Of a stretch of 64,000 bases of DNA, positions 10,820 to 22,984 are shown piece after piece (positions within the stretch are counted from its first letter, which is position 1; each line of letters starts with the position of its first letter). The stretch spans positions 163,822,297 to 163,886,296 of the forward strand of contig CM070874.1 in the NCBI GenBank assembly GCA_036365515.1, given 5' to 3'. The DNA is from Torymus aiolomorphi (taxonomy: Eukaryota; Arthropoda; Insecta; Hymenoptera; Torymidae). Under the pieces are notes generated by a model. The model did not search any database. It was not told the origin of the DNA and was given only the letters and a program-made list of their open reading frames with translations. Both the position numbers and the translations under genes were made by a program.

Positions 10820-11355
10820 TGGAGGCCAGCATACGACATGCAGTGAACCAATTGCCTCACTACGACGGTAATCCCGCCAGTGCCGCATATTTCTGTAATT
10901 CGGTAAGGGGGTCCTTAAGAAGTATGGAGAATTGGCCAAAAAAGCAATACTTAATGCTTTCAGCTATAAGTTGAAGGGTAAGGCGCTAGAGAACTTTATT
11001 AATGATGCCAGCCAACATACCTCCGTCGAGCGAGCGTTCGAATTCATAGCAGACCGATATAAGTACCGCGGCGGGGCTGACAACGTCGTAGCAGAGATCA
11101 AAGTAATAAGCCAAGGGCCAGAGAGCTGGAGACTTCGGGGAAAGAATGGAAGCCCTGCTGAACAAGCTACGAAACTTGTATGCCACGGATAGTTCGTTAG
11201 GCGAGAGCCAGAAAATAACATACCAAGAAAGTGGAGAAGCCGAAGCGTTAGAGCAAGTTTTGTTTAGCCCACGTGGGGATTTACAACACCAGGTTAGAGT
11301 GAAGTCCCCAAGAAACTTGACAGGAGCGATTGTGGAGGCGATACGCATTGAGTAA
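10820..11355 (+). pseudogene. Ty3/gypsy gag capsid-like block, frameshifted
   Basis: The block reads in at least three frames. One piece starts RHAVNQLPHYDGNP and continues to a second containing ILNAFSYKLKGKALENFI and VERAFEFIADRY, a spacing typical of the alpha-helical retrotransposon capsid (Retrotrans_gag-like). The third frame, from 11146, holds the C-terminal part (LNKLRNLYA...ALEQVLFSPRGDL). The frame changes near 10925 and 11140 are lesions. Confidence 0.55.
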
Positions 11356-11415
11356 AAGACCAGCGCATGGCGTGGCGAGCCAAGGGTCAACGAGGTAGCT
11401 ACTACAAGTGCACCG

Positions 11416-12160
11416 ATGTCGACAGAAGCCTTGCTAAAGGACTTGGCTACAATGATTTCCGCAATGACTACGGGAAGTACACCAAATGCTACGGTCAGAT
11501 TAGCTCCGGCAAAAATAGGATGTAGCTATTGTAAGGCCACCACTTACAGAGAAGATGAATGCCGGAAAAAAAAAATTCGATACGAAGGTATGCGAATACT
11601 GCAATATCAGGGGGCGTACGTTCGGAGAATGCTTTGCATTAGAGAAAGCCGTAAAAGAAGGTCGAATCAACAAAGAAAGAATCGATAACGCCGTGATCCA
11701 AGCTGCACCAGCGAGCCAGCAACTGGTAGTATACACAGCGTACCCAGCAGCAGCGCCTGCAATAGTAGCTTACTCAGCGCAGCTACCAAGGCCGTATGAT
11801 GCAAAAGGATCGCGTAACTCGAACGCGGCTAGGCGCCCGTCACGTTATTATGAAGATAGGGGACGAGCGAACAGATATCAAAGAGGAAATGGTTACGGTT
11901 ACCCAAACAGGAGTTATAACCGAGACGAAAGAGATAGGAGAGACCGAGGGCCCAACTATGGGCACGGTAGCAACCCCGACTACCAAAGAGGAGGAGGTTA
12001 CCGTCGAGGAGGTAATAATAGACTGTTCAATAACGGCCGAGAGAATCACTGCAGACAAGATAACCCCAGAAATTGGAACGACCGGAACCAACAAAATAAC
12101 AGCCGCCGGGATAACAACGAATACCGTGGGGATAGAGATCAAACAAGTAACAGCAACTAG
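11416..12160 (+). pseudogene. Ty3/gypsy nucleocapsid with two zinc knuckles lacking His
   Basis: Two CX2CX4-X-X4C motifs are visible (starting CSYC and CEYC), with the zinc-binding His replaced by Tyr in the first and Arg in the second. They lie in different frames around a run of nine A at 11567-11575, a likely frameshift site. The longer frame (201 residues from 11555) continues into an Ala/Pro segment and then an Arg/Gly/Asn-rich tail (RRGGNN, RNWNDRNQQNN), typical of nucleic-acid binding. Loss of both histidines suggests that packaging function is gone. Confidence 0.6.
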
Positions 12161-12254
12161 AAGCAACGGCAACAAAAAATAATAAACCTAAGTATAAAAT
12201 AAGGTTTGCCCAGGCAGGACGGAGGCCGCCTATAATACATCTGAGAAGTCTGCA

Positions 12255-12650
12255 ACTGGAGCGGAATCACGGCCGATTTTACAGACACAGGAGCGGATGT
12301 GTCACTTATAAAGAGAAATAGAATTAACAAAGATGTACCGATAAATCAAGAATGCGTCGTATCAATAAGCAGCGTTACGCCCGGGGAGTGAGCAACGCTA
12401 GGCAGCGTCAAGGTAGAAATAAACGGCTTTTCATGTGAGGCCCATGTAGGGCCCGAGGATTTTCCCATCGATACGGATGGACTATTGGGCTGGGATATGC
12501 TAACTAAACACGAGGCGAAAATCAATGCAGCTAATAAGCGTCTGGAAGTCGGACGGATAGTAATACCCTTCGAAAGAGATGAGCAGTTCATAATTCCGCC
12601 ACACACGAGGCAGGGCATATACGCATGAGTGCAAAATACAGAGGAAAAGA
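12255..12650 (+). pseudogene. Ty3/gypsy aspartic protease (interrupted)
   Basis: The frame contains the active-site motif TDTGADVSLI followed about 60 residues later by the flap/C-terminal motif DGLLGWDML, as in retropepsins. A stop (GGGGAGTGA at about 12390) and another near 12626 break it. The intact enzyme would cut the Gag-Pol polyprotein. It lies directly downstream of the nucleocapsid, as expected. Confidence 0.65.
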
Positions 12651-12656
12651 TGGGTT

Positions 12657-13118
12657 TTGCCCCATTACAGGATCTGGGTACAGGTCTGCTATTCGGCAAT
12701 TTTGGCCGAAAATAAGGACGGGAAAGCATACGTGCTTTGCTACAATACAAGCGATGAGCCAGTAGCGCTCTCATCGCCGGTAGTTGAAATAGAACCCTGC
12801 GAAATAATGCGGGAGAAGGATGACATTTTCGACGAAGATATTAATAATGGATTTGAAGCCAATGAGCTCGAGCGCGTTAACGTTCTACGCGTATTTACGG
12901 ACCCAGATACGCTGAAGGGATTGAATAAAGAAGAAATAGAACACATCAAGGATCTAATAAACGAAAGACCACACCTTTTTGGGCTCCCAGGGGAGAAGTT
13001 AACAGCGACGCACCTAGTAACACATAAATTAATAACCACCACAGACACCCCAATCCGGGTTAAGAGGCATCGCCACCCACCTGCAATAAAAGAAGAAATG
13101 CAGCGGCAAAATAAGTAA
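12657..13118 (+). pseudogene. Ty3/gypsy protease-RT linker region
   Basis: The 153-residue frame carries the N-terminal part of pol: LKGLNKEEIEHIKDLI, then PHLFGLPGEKL and THKLITTTDTPI, the usual lead-in to gypsy reverse transcriptase. It stops at ATAAGTAAA just before the RT core, where a frame change is needed to continue. Confidence 0.65.
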
Positions 13119-13561
13119 ATATTTAGATGAAGGTATTATAAGACCATCAGATAGCCCGTATTCATCCATGATGTGGGTGGTACCAAAGAAGAGCGGGACA
13201 GACGGCGAAAAAAGATAGCGCATAGTAACGGACTTTCGTCAGTTAAACGAGGTAACAGTGGGTAATAGTTACCCACTCCCGCTGACAACAGATATCATAG
13301 ACGCGGCAGCGACAGACAAATATATTACGGCCATTGATTTAAAAACCGGATTTTACCAAATACCAATGGACCCCGCCGATGCTCACAAAACAGCCTTTGC
13401 CGGACCCTATGGACATTATGAATACACACGAATGGGCATGGGATTGCGCAACGCACCGGCCACCTTCCAGTCATTAATGGACCTAGTCCTAAGCGGGTTT
13501 CAGGGAGTCGAATTATACGTTTATTTAGACGATATTATAGTTTTTGCTTCCGATCTTGAAA
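13119..13561 (+). pseudogene. Ty3/gypsy reverse transcriptase, truncated after YLDD
   Basis: The RT motifs appear in order: EGIIRPSDSPYSS, a stop within the K-R-stop-R-I-V-T-D-F-R block, AIDLKTGFYQIPM, RMGMGLRNAPATFQ, and the catalytic YLDDIIVFA. The open frame from 13258 reads past DLEKH straight into the CA repeat; RT thumb, RNase H and integrase are absent. The catalytic Asp residues that remain are intact. Everything 3' of the microsatellite is unrelated sequence, so the element lost its 3' half. Confidence 0.85.
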
Positions 13562-13628
13562 AACACACACACACATGCACGCAAGCACGCACGCATGTAC
13601 GCACGCACGCACGCACGCATATACACAT

Positions 13629-13687
<59 letters not shown>
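13562..13687 (+). repeat. (CA)n with (GCAC)n interruptions
   Basis: The CACACA run begins exactly at the Lys-His codons of the RT frame (AAACACAC...), passes through GCACGCACGC words and ends as pure (CA)n. Open frames here are artefacts of the repeat. Confidence 0.9.
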
Positions 13688-13691
<4 letters not shown>

Positions 13692-13807
13692 AATAGGTAT
13701 AAAATAAAAAAAATAGTAGTAAAAAGTAACGACGTAAACAAAGAGTCTCTTCAGTCGGCCCGGAAGTGGGTTCGCTACCCCTTGTGGCGAGCTTGGTTGG
13801 GGCATTT

Positions 13808-14653
13808 CTTTAACTTCTTGACCCAAGCTCACCGCACATGTAGCACCGGGGGAACGCCCGGGCCTTCAGCTCCTCCCGGGCGGACCGTTCTTCTTCGAGC
13901 GCCCTCCGAAGGCGCTCTTTTTCTTCGCTACAACGGCGCTGGCCCTCCTCCTTGGCCCGGCGTGCCGCCTCCTCCGCCTTTTCTCTCGCCCGCCTGGCTT
14001 CTTCTATACGCTCTCTAGCGTGACTCTAAACTTTCGAGGTCACGGCGGCGTTGCCTAGCGGCGCAGGCCTCAGCGGAGGCCGCGAGATCTTGACGCCGGC
14101 CTTGGGCCATACTGACCCACCTGCCGGCTTGCCGCGCGACGGCCTCGCCGTGGCACTGGAGAAAAGCCTCCTGCGGCCAGGGCTGCATTCTCCACTGCGC
14201 GCGAGGACTTATGGAGGCTGTGCATCTCCTCGAGGGCCTCCTCCACCGGCACCCAGGCCGCAGCGACTCCGTCGGTCTGAACGGCCACCAATTCTCCTGG
14301 CGTAGCCTGAGCCGCGTCAGAGCTACTTCCGGCTCCGTTTCTCGTGCTTGGGCCTCGTTTCTCTCTCGCTGCTCTTTCGGAGAAGGAGGTCGCCATAGAG
14401 GACTTGGATCGGAAGGCTTCTTGGCCGATGCCGACAGCCTCCTCCTGGGCCCCGGCGCCTCAACCTCCTCGATGATCACGGTGGAAGGCCTTTTTTCTTC
14501 TTCCGGGGTTATGGATGTCGCCAGGGTGACGGCATCGATGGCCTCCACAACCTCCTCCATCAATTCGACCACCGCTGGGCGGGAGTCATACCGCAGTAGC
14601 TCAGCGATGATTATTTTCGCTGTCTCCACGATCTCTGGAGTAGGGCCGTTCAT
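13808..14653 (-). pseudogene. Gag/ORF1-like remnant with coiled coil and start of a zinc knuckle
   Basis: Reading right to left, a start at 14653 opens MNGPTPEIVETAKIII and an acidic, Ala-rich domain (EEVVEAIDAVTLATSITPEEE). The frame then shifts to one with AQATPGELVAVQTDGVAAAW and EEALEEMHSLHKSS. After another shift comes a strongly charged coiled coil (REKAEEAARRAKEEGQ, EKERLRRALEEE). It ends at CYMCGELG, the first half of a CCHC knuckle, followed by a stop. The order acidic domain, coiled coil, knuckle fits retroelement Gag or LINE ORF1. The GC-rich codon use differs sharply from the flanks. The element class is not certain. Confidence 0.5.
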
Positions 14654-14659
14654 CTCCTG

Positions 14660-15512
14660 AAACGGGGAGGTAGGGTCAGCGTATGAATTTATAAAACAAG
14701 AGGCACATAAGCAATCGACGGCAGGCGATAAAGGCTAGGGCGATGGCCCAAACGCTGTGCGTACACAAATCACAAACGCATCTAGAGCAATACAGATGTA
14801 GCAGAACCTCCGCCGAAGTTCTAAGCTAAGCTAAGCAGATGTATTAAATAAAGCCACTATGGTCATTTTCACAACCGTGATTTATCAAAAACAAAGAATT
14901 ACAATAATGTGATCCCAGCTATTTTTCAAGAAAGATTCAATTATAGAACTTCTAAGTAGTTAATATAAAATAAAAACACTTGATTTTTTTGCTTGAAAAA
15001 TGTATCTAGATATCTTATCATTTAAAATAATTAAAACCAAATCATAATGATAAATAGTCGTTATAACAAAAAAGTAGTACCTACGCGAGGAGCGCGTTTG
15101 AATTTTGCTAGTATATAAACCTTACTTCTCCCCAAATATCAACGTGATTTTACTATAGATATTATTGTATGTAATCGTATAAGCATGAATGAGTGAGCGT
15201 AAGTGACTCACGTTAGGTTAGCTAAACAGAGCGCGCCTATGCGCTACTGTAACTTAGAGCTTAGGGTTGTTGGCTGCCACGTCTCATAGAGTATAAACGC
15301 ATACGCATTAAAGCATTTAGTTCAGAACACAATCATAGCCTAATTATTCCACTACTCCCTTTCAACAGATATCATGCGATAAAAATTTAAATACTAATCA
15401 CAAAGTAGTATTCTACATTAGACTGTCATTGACTTGTGCTTATGCATGTGATATTTCTCTTCGCCTGAAGAGGGTCGGGGATATTCCAAAAACGACGGAT
15501 GATTTGTTTGTA
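14660..15512. other. Mixed-composition sequence, no gene recognised
   Basis: The first 170 bp may be the 5' untranslated region of the minus-strand gag remnant. The rest is AT-rich. The stretch around 15200-15340 has a TATA-like GTATAAACGC, but no coding region follows it. Confidence 0.35.
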
Positions 15513-15734
15513 AATTGGTACTTTTGAGGAGATGTGAACCTTTCGCTCAGAGTTCGGACAATGTGACTAAAGAAATAATGACCCTCAGATTACCGACTCT
15601 GGGAAAAGAGGGTATAGATTTCTCCTCAAAAGTCGCGATTCTTGCTTTGAGAAATTTGAGGAGTCTCTTCAAAATACCGACATCTCTTCAAAAGTACCGA
15701 TCTATACGTTGATATCTCTTCAAATATACCAATT
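15513..15734 (+). repeat. Hairpin repeat, copy 1 (conserved loop, CTCTTCAAAAGTACC arms)
   Basis: It begins AATTGGTACTTTTGAGGAG and ends with inverted forms of that word; the right arm has four variants (CTCCTCAAAAGT, CTCTTCAAAATACC, CTCTTCAAAAGTACC, CTCTTCAAATATACC). The loop carries CAGAGTTCGG, GTGACTAAAGAAATAATGA and GACTCTGGG. The same loop recurs at three other places with different arms. A (TA)n tract follows. Confidence 0.65.
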
Positions 15735-16898
15735 CCCATAGTTATATATATATATATATATCTCAAGTGAGGTTATACCAAACTTGTAAATAGGGTTAAA
15801 GGTTAAGTGACCTTCGGAAGCTACTGTGATAATTCTCTATATGAAGTATCCATATAGATAAGAAAAATTAAAAGTATAGAAACGGAAGTGCTAATGATAG
15901 TATACGATGCGGTACCTCTATGGAAATATGCATAGAGCAATAATATTGATTTAGTATAGAATATGCATGTTAAATCAGGAATAAGTAAATGATAAATTTC
16001 TGAAATTCTTACTTCGGTAATGTTTCAATTAAAAATATAAGTCCACGTAGGATAGGATAACGGTATTGAAGACACTAAAAAGGAATACATGCGTTAAGAA
16101 AGTAGAAACCGGAAGAGTAAGATTGTACGTAGCTTTCATTTATTTATAACAAGCTTACAATAAAAATATAAAAATATATACTCTTTAGTCAGAAAATAAA
16201 CAATGAAACCTGTATGTTTTTATGCCATTATGTGCGTTCAATAAAAAGGTTAAGATCTCTTTTAAAGAATATAACAGTATATAAAAGCTGTATTCATTTC
16301 GCTTGAAGCATATTGTGACAGCGTGCCTAACGATATTACTATTAAAATAAGGAAATAGTGCTTCAAAAGCGCGTGGAAATATGTAAATAATTAGGGTTAA
16401 TTTATGATTATAATTTAGAGTGAGACAGTCATATAAGGTATATTATAAACGAAACAGAATATCTTCGATTTCTTCCAAATTAGCAAAAAAAATGGTATAA
16501 TAAGAAATCATTAACAAAAATAAATTCCTTAAAAACGATCTGACGAATATAAAGCAAATCTTTGCCTTTGAAGCGTAAATTATAATCATGATACACAAAA
16601 AAAAAACGTACTTTGAATCAACTCGTATTACAAGAAACAAAAGTCTAGCTATATAAAAAAGAGATAAGACGGTTGGTATTAAAAGTAGTTACATTAATGC
16701 TGTAAAGATTGACAATAGCTGGTTAACTAAATACAAAACATTGAATAACAAAAAAAGGAAAAGCCTTCTCTAAAAAGAAATTTAACGAATGAATAAAGGA
16801 CAATTTCTGATCCCTAGATTTAATAAAATTCTGTTAATTAATTTTCTAAGTGTTCGACCATACATTACTTCACATATATTCAACTGGTCAAGTTATAA
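15735..16898. other. AT-rich sequence with a short (TA)n tract
   Basis: A (TA)11-like tract lies at 15743-15762. The rest is AT-rich with dense stops, and no repeat family or gene was recognised. Confidence 0.4.
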
Positions 16899-19800
16899 AT
16901 CTGCAACCAATATTTTAATTTGCTAGCGGATTGTGTTGCAGTAGTGTGGCTAGTTACAATGTATTTATTTTATAACTCTCTCCCGCTCCCCTCTCTTTCT
17001 CTCCCTCAACATATGTCAAACTCTGTACCAAAAACTTTAATGAGAGCCTAAATATTTTTTTTTAAACAATCAGTAAAACAAATAGTGGCTAAGGCAAATG
17101 TATGAGTTTTCTCTGTATAATTAATCAACATCTGTCACACTCTGAACCAAGAACTTTAATGAAAACCTAAATATTTTTTTAAAACAATCAGCAAAACAAA
17201 TAGTATTATTAATGTAACAACACAATTTGTCTAGTCTTTTTATTTTTTCTAGTCTCATCTATTCAATAAGCACTCTCTACAAATGGTAATAATTTTTTTC
17301 ATGACTGTACTAATAATAATAGTGTTGATATTTAAAACTTTCTACGAAAGTGTAAAATAAGGCAAGTATAGAAGTTTTTTCTGTATAATCTATGTATAAT
17401 CTAAATATAAAACTTTCTACGAAAGTATAAAATAAGGCAAGTATAGACGTTTTTTCTGTATAATATACCCTTCCTCTCTCTCTTCCCCCGCCCTCTCTCA
17501 CCCTCTCTCCCCCCTGCCCTTTCTTCCTCTCTCTCTCCGTCAAACTCTGTACCAAAAACTTTAATCACAGCTTAAATATTTTTGTTTAATACAATCAACA
17601 TGTTTAAAAAAAAAAAAATAATTCCTTAAGTACGTTACGTACGTTAATTAAACACAAGAAAGTACTGAAATCAATTATATTGTAGTCAAGTACCCATAAC
17701 TTAACTTGACTGACATAATACAACTTTTCGTACATACTCAAAAATATTCAGCTAGCGGGCATGAAGTACTATTTAACACCCAAGAGGCGTAATAGCTCTC
17801 ATACTCCTACAAAACTTTATAGAACCTACGCACTTTACGTCCGTGTGGGCAAAAATTATTTAAATTATATATAACTATCTTTTACTTCGTCGAGTAAATG
17901 TATACTGAACAAATTATATGTATGTAGATTCAAATTCTTCATTGCAAATCAAACAAACGAAAGTTGTGAAATCAATTACCGATAGTCAAGTAATGCAAAC
18001 AACTCTCCGAAACAACTGTATGACTGATCTCAGAAATATATTATTCTAATTTGTTCATTCTTCTATACAAATTAAACACAAGAAAGTACTGAAATCAATT
18101 TATTGTAGTCAAGTATACCCATAAGTTAACTTGACTGAGATAATAGAACTTTTAGTACCTTGCGTGTAAAATTACATTTCACGCCCACGTTGTAACTTCA
18201 AAAATATTCACCCAGCAGGCATAAAATACTACTTAACGCCTAATAAGCGGAATAGCTCACATATTCCTACAACACTTTATAGAACCTACGCACTTTACTC
18301 CCGGGTAGACGAAAATTATTAATTAATTACTATTATGCCTTCTTTTTATTTCTAAAATTAATAAGAATTTTATCAGATATTTACGAAGTCAATGCCTATA
18401 TAAAAAAATTACATAGTTACCAACACATCCCCATTTTTCATTATTTTTTCTCAATTTTGAAATTTCTATAATATTACGCATCTTGGGAGGACACGAGAAG
18501 TCTAGAGCTGCTCTAGCAGGGGTGGTCGTCCAATCTTCCATACATACTTGGCGGGCCCGACGGTTTGCAGTTTACCGGTGAGCTTTGTAAATGTAGAATA
18601 CTAGATTTTTGCATATACCTATAAGTCCACCATAAATACCGTTTAAATATAATATCCCTACATGTACTGTGTGCATAATCATGATTTACTTTTATTACCT
18701 AAAATATTTTTCCTTGTGTTCGTCTTTTTTATATGGGAATGAAATAAAAAGATACATATAAATTCATAGTCTATTCAAAAGAGCTTTAAATTTTACTAAC
18801 TATTTTATGAGCCACCTATTTTTATCCTTTTCCCGCGTGTAAATATCATATGAGATCTTATATGAGTATTTCGGACATCAGATCAGATAAGACATCATGT
18901 TATGAGTATTTCGGACATGACATCAGATAAGACTCATATATGTTATGTCATCTGCAATTTTATATATTATGGGACCTCATATGTGATCTCATATGGGATC
19001 TGATGTCCGATATTCTCATATGAGATCTCATATGAAATTTTCATCTGTGTTTGGACTTTTCTATTTAAAAAGAGTAATATATTCACGGATCAGTATTTAA
19101 TATCTAGAAGCAATTGATTTATACATTTTATCTGATCTTTAAACGTATGAATATTCATATGAAAATGACAATGTCTACACCTTAAACTGCAAACCGTCGG
19201 GCCCGCCAAGTATGTATGGAAGATTGGACGACCACCCTGCTAGAGCAGCTCTAGACTTCTCGTGTCCTCCCAAGATGCGTAATATTATAGAAATTTCAAA
19301 ATTGAGAAAAAATAATGAAAAATGGGGATGTGTTGGTAACTATGTAATTTTTTTATATAGGCATTGACTTCGTAAATATCTGATAAAATTCTTATTAATT
19401 TTAGAAATAAAAAGAAGGCATAATAGTAATTAATTAATAATTTTCGTCTACCCGGGAGTAAAGTGCGTAGGTTCTATAAAGTGTTGTAGGAATATGTGAG
19501 CTATTCCGCTTATTAGGCGTTAAGTAGTATTTTATGCCTGCTGGGTGAATATTTTTGAAGTTACAACGTGGGCGTGAAATGTAATTTTACACGCAAGGTA
19601 CTAAAAGTTCTATTATCTCAGTCAAGTTAACTTATGGGTATACTTGACTACAATAAATTGATTTCAGTACTTTCTTGTGTTTAATTTGTATAGAAGAATG
19701 AACAAATTAGAATAATATATTTCTGAGATCAGTCATACAGTTGTTTCGGAGAGTTGTTTGCATTACTTGACTATCGGTAATTGATTTCACAACTTTCGTT

Positions 19801-20839
19801 TGTTTGATTTGCAATGAAGAATTTGAATCTACATACATATAATTTGTTCAGTATACATTTACTCGACGAAGTAAAAGATAGTTATATATAATTTAAATAA
19901 TTTTTGCCCACACGGACGTAAAGTGCGTAGGTTCTATAAAGTTTTGTAGGAGTATGAGAGCTATTACGCCTCTTGGGTGTTAAATAGTACTTCATGCCCT
20001 CTAGCTGAATATTTTTGAGTAGGTACGAAAAGTTGAGTTATGGGTACTTGACTACAATATAATTGATTTCAGTACTTTCTTGTGTTTAATTAACGTACGT
20101 AACGTACTTAAGGAATTTTTTTTTTTTAAACATGTTGATTGTATTAAACAAAAATATTTAAGCTGTGATTAAAGTTTTTGGTACAGAGTTTGACGGATGT
20201 TAAGAGAGAGAGAGGAAGAAAGGGGAGGGGGGAGAGAGGGTGAGAGAGGGCGGGGGAAGAGAGAGAGGAAGAGTATATTATACAGAAAAAACGTCTATAC
20301 TTGCCTTATTTTATACTTTCGTAGAAAGTTTTATATTTAGATTATACATAGATTATACAGAAAAAACTTCTATACTTGCCTTATTTTACACTTTCGTAGA
20401 AAGTTTTAAATATCAACACTATTATTATTAGTACAGTCATGAAAAAATTATTACCATTTGTAGAGAGTGCTTATTGAATAGATGAGACTAGAAAAAATAA
20501 AAAGACTAGACAAATTGTGTTGTTACATTAATAATACTATTTGTTTTGCTGATTGTTTTAAAAAATATTTAGGTTTTCATTAAAGTTCTTGGTTCAGAGT
20601 GTGACAGATGTTGATTAATTATACAGAGAAAACTCATACATTTGCCTTAGCCACTATTTGTTTTACTGATTGTTTAAAAAAAATATTTAGGGTCTCATTA
20701 AAGTTTTTGGTACAGAGTTTGACATATGTTGAGGGAGAGAAAGAGAGGGGAGCGGGAGAGAGTTATAAAATAAATACATTGTAACTAGCCACACTACTGC
20801 AACACAATCCGCTAGCAAATTAAAATATTGGTTGCAGAT
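16899..20839. mobile_element. Giant foldback element FB1 (~1.66 kb arms, ~0.6 kb loop)
   Basis: The left arm (to about 18574) and right arm (from about 19183) are long inverted copies; both reach the same inner word GGCGGGCCCGACGGTTTGCA. Arms contain repeated blocks: GAAAGTACTGAAATCAAT, GTATAGACGTTTTTTCTGTA and TAGAACCTACGCACTTTAC. The presumed terminus CCGTCAAACTCTGTACC occurs at about 17537 and inverted at about 20195. Two more terminus-like copies (near 17012 and 17132) and CT-rich tracts lie further out, so the symmetric region extends beyond one element length. The loop has palindromic words such as TCATATGAGATCTCATATGA. No transposase was found. A second member is FB2. Confidence 0.85.
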
Positions 20840-20924
20840 AAAAAAGTAGCCATTACAGTAATTTATAGATTATGGTTTCATATACGGTAATTCACAGAAC
20901 AGATAGCTACTCTGAAACATTTGG

Positions 20925-22510
20925 CGCCCATCACGATAAGCCAATCACTATATAATAATTACATTATATTTTCAACTCTTAGATTCGTTGAAATTTTAAC
21001 TAGAAACCAGTTGAATTAATAACCAATCAGACACATCTTGCAAAATTAAACACAAAAGTTTATGAACTAAGAATCATTGAGAGAAAAAAGCTTTCTCCAT
21101 TCTTTTAAAATATAAAACATCTTGAAACATCTTGAATTACTGATAATAAAAGCTTCCGTAACATTCTTGTATACTTTTTGAAATAATTATCTGAATCTTG
21201 TGTAAAAAAATATTTACTGAGAACTCCTCTGAAACATTTTGACGTCTCCCACCGTGAGAAAATTATAAAATTAGATTAACTGAGCACTTTTATCTGTAGA
21301 CATTTTCACAATATTTACTGAGAACTCTTCTGAAACATTTTGACGTCTCCCACCATGAGAAAATTATAAAATTAGATTAACTGAGCACTTTTATTCACAA
21401 CAATAACACATCATTTTTTCTTTTTTCTCTATTTTATTGTTCACTTAACATAATCTTTTAATTGATGTTTAAGTAAATAAATATGCACAGCGCCAATATC
21501 AACAAAGTTTCTTGAAGTATAGACAAAAAATGTTTTTTTTTTAACCAAGGCTCTGACCAATATTTTAAATTCTGATTTTAAGTAGAGGTTAGAAATTTGT
21601 TATCAACACTTCATTTAACACATCATACCGATACTTTATTTTATTTATAGGCACCCATTGCCATAAGCCAATCACTATATAATTACATTATATTCGACAC
21701 TTAGATTCGTTTAAATTTTAACTAGAAACCACTTGAATTAATAAGCAATCAGATACATCTTGCAAAATTAAAAACAAAAGTTTATGAACTAAGAATCATT
21801 GGGAAAAGAAAGCTTTCTTGACATTCTTTTATAGTAGAAACTCATGATTGCCACACATCTTGTATCAGTTTATGAACTAAGAATTTCTGATAATAAAAGC
21901 TTCCGTAACATTCTTGTATACTTTTTGAAATAATTATCTGAATCTTGTGTAGAAAAATTACTGAGATCTCCTCTGAAACATTTTGACGTCTCCCACCGTG
22001 AGAAAATTATAAAATTAGATTAACTGGGCACTTTTATCTGTAGACATTTTCACAATATTTACTGAGAACTCTTCTGAAACATTTTGACGTCTCCCACCAT
22101 GAGAAAATTATAAAATTAGATTAACTGAGCACTTTTATTCACAACAATAACACATCATTTTTTCTTTTTCTCTATTTTATTGTTCACTTAACATAATCTT
22201 TTAATTGATGTTTAAGTAAATAAATATGCACAGCGCCAATATCAACAAAGTTTCTTGAAGTATAGACAAAAAATGTTTTTTTTTTAACCAAGGCTCTGAC
22301 CAATATTTTAAATTCTGATTTTAAGTAGAGGTTAGAAATTTGTTATCAAACTTCATTTAACACATCATACCGATACTTTATTTTATTTATAGGCACCCAT
22401 TGCCATAAGCCAATCACTATATAATTACATTATATTCGACACTTAGATTCGTTTAAATTTTAACTAGAAACCACTTGAATTAATAAGCAATCAGATACAT
22501 CTTGCAAAAT
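20925..22510 (+). repeat. ~740 bp tandem repeat, just over two copies
   Basis: The segment CATAAGCCAATCACTATATA appears at about 20938 (diverged), 21663 and 22405, and AACATTCTTGTATACTTTTT at about 21160 and 21908. Each unit contains a smaller ~100 bp direct duplication around GACGTCTCCCACC and TTAGATTAACTGAGC. No coding region is visible. The last two units are nearly identical, so the duplication is recent. Confidence 0.85.
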
Positions 22511-22984
22511 CTTATATATCACTATTTCCGGGTTTTAATAATGCTAGTTTACCTTTAGAAATCATAGGGCCAGTAAAGCATATCCACAATTAAAACACCA
22601 TAAAGTAGAACGAGGCTTGATCTGCTAGAGCGAATATTATCCAACAACAATATTTCTATTTTTTCTACTACAGGAGGTTGCATGCTTTGACAGACTTGAA
22701 CATAATTAATCTTTTGGTGGCCTTAAAATACAAAATAATAATTTTGAACTCTTCTATGTTACATACTATTTAAAGATGATCTACTTGTCAATTATCCTTG
22801 TTCTGATATCTCTGTAATAACAAAAAAAAATATTTCACAAAGTAACAATACTTATATTAATAACATTATTTTTTTTATTTTATAATGATAGTTTGCTACT
22901 TATCTGAAAATATATCTGAGATATACCAAGTCCATTTAATATCTATCGAATTTCAATGATGTAAAAAGTCTTGAATATAACTTG
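22511..22984. other. AT-rich sequence, nothing recognised
   Basis: This is an AT-rich stretch of about 470 bp between the tandem repeat and the ~630 bp dispersed repeat. There is no open frame of note. Confidence 0.4.

Noticed and set aside
11796..12182. Thr/Ile-rich frame and its antisense partner over the gypsy nucleocapsid
   Set aside because: They are shadows of the Arg/Gly/Asn-rich nucleocapsid tail in another frame.
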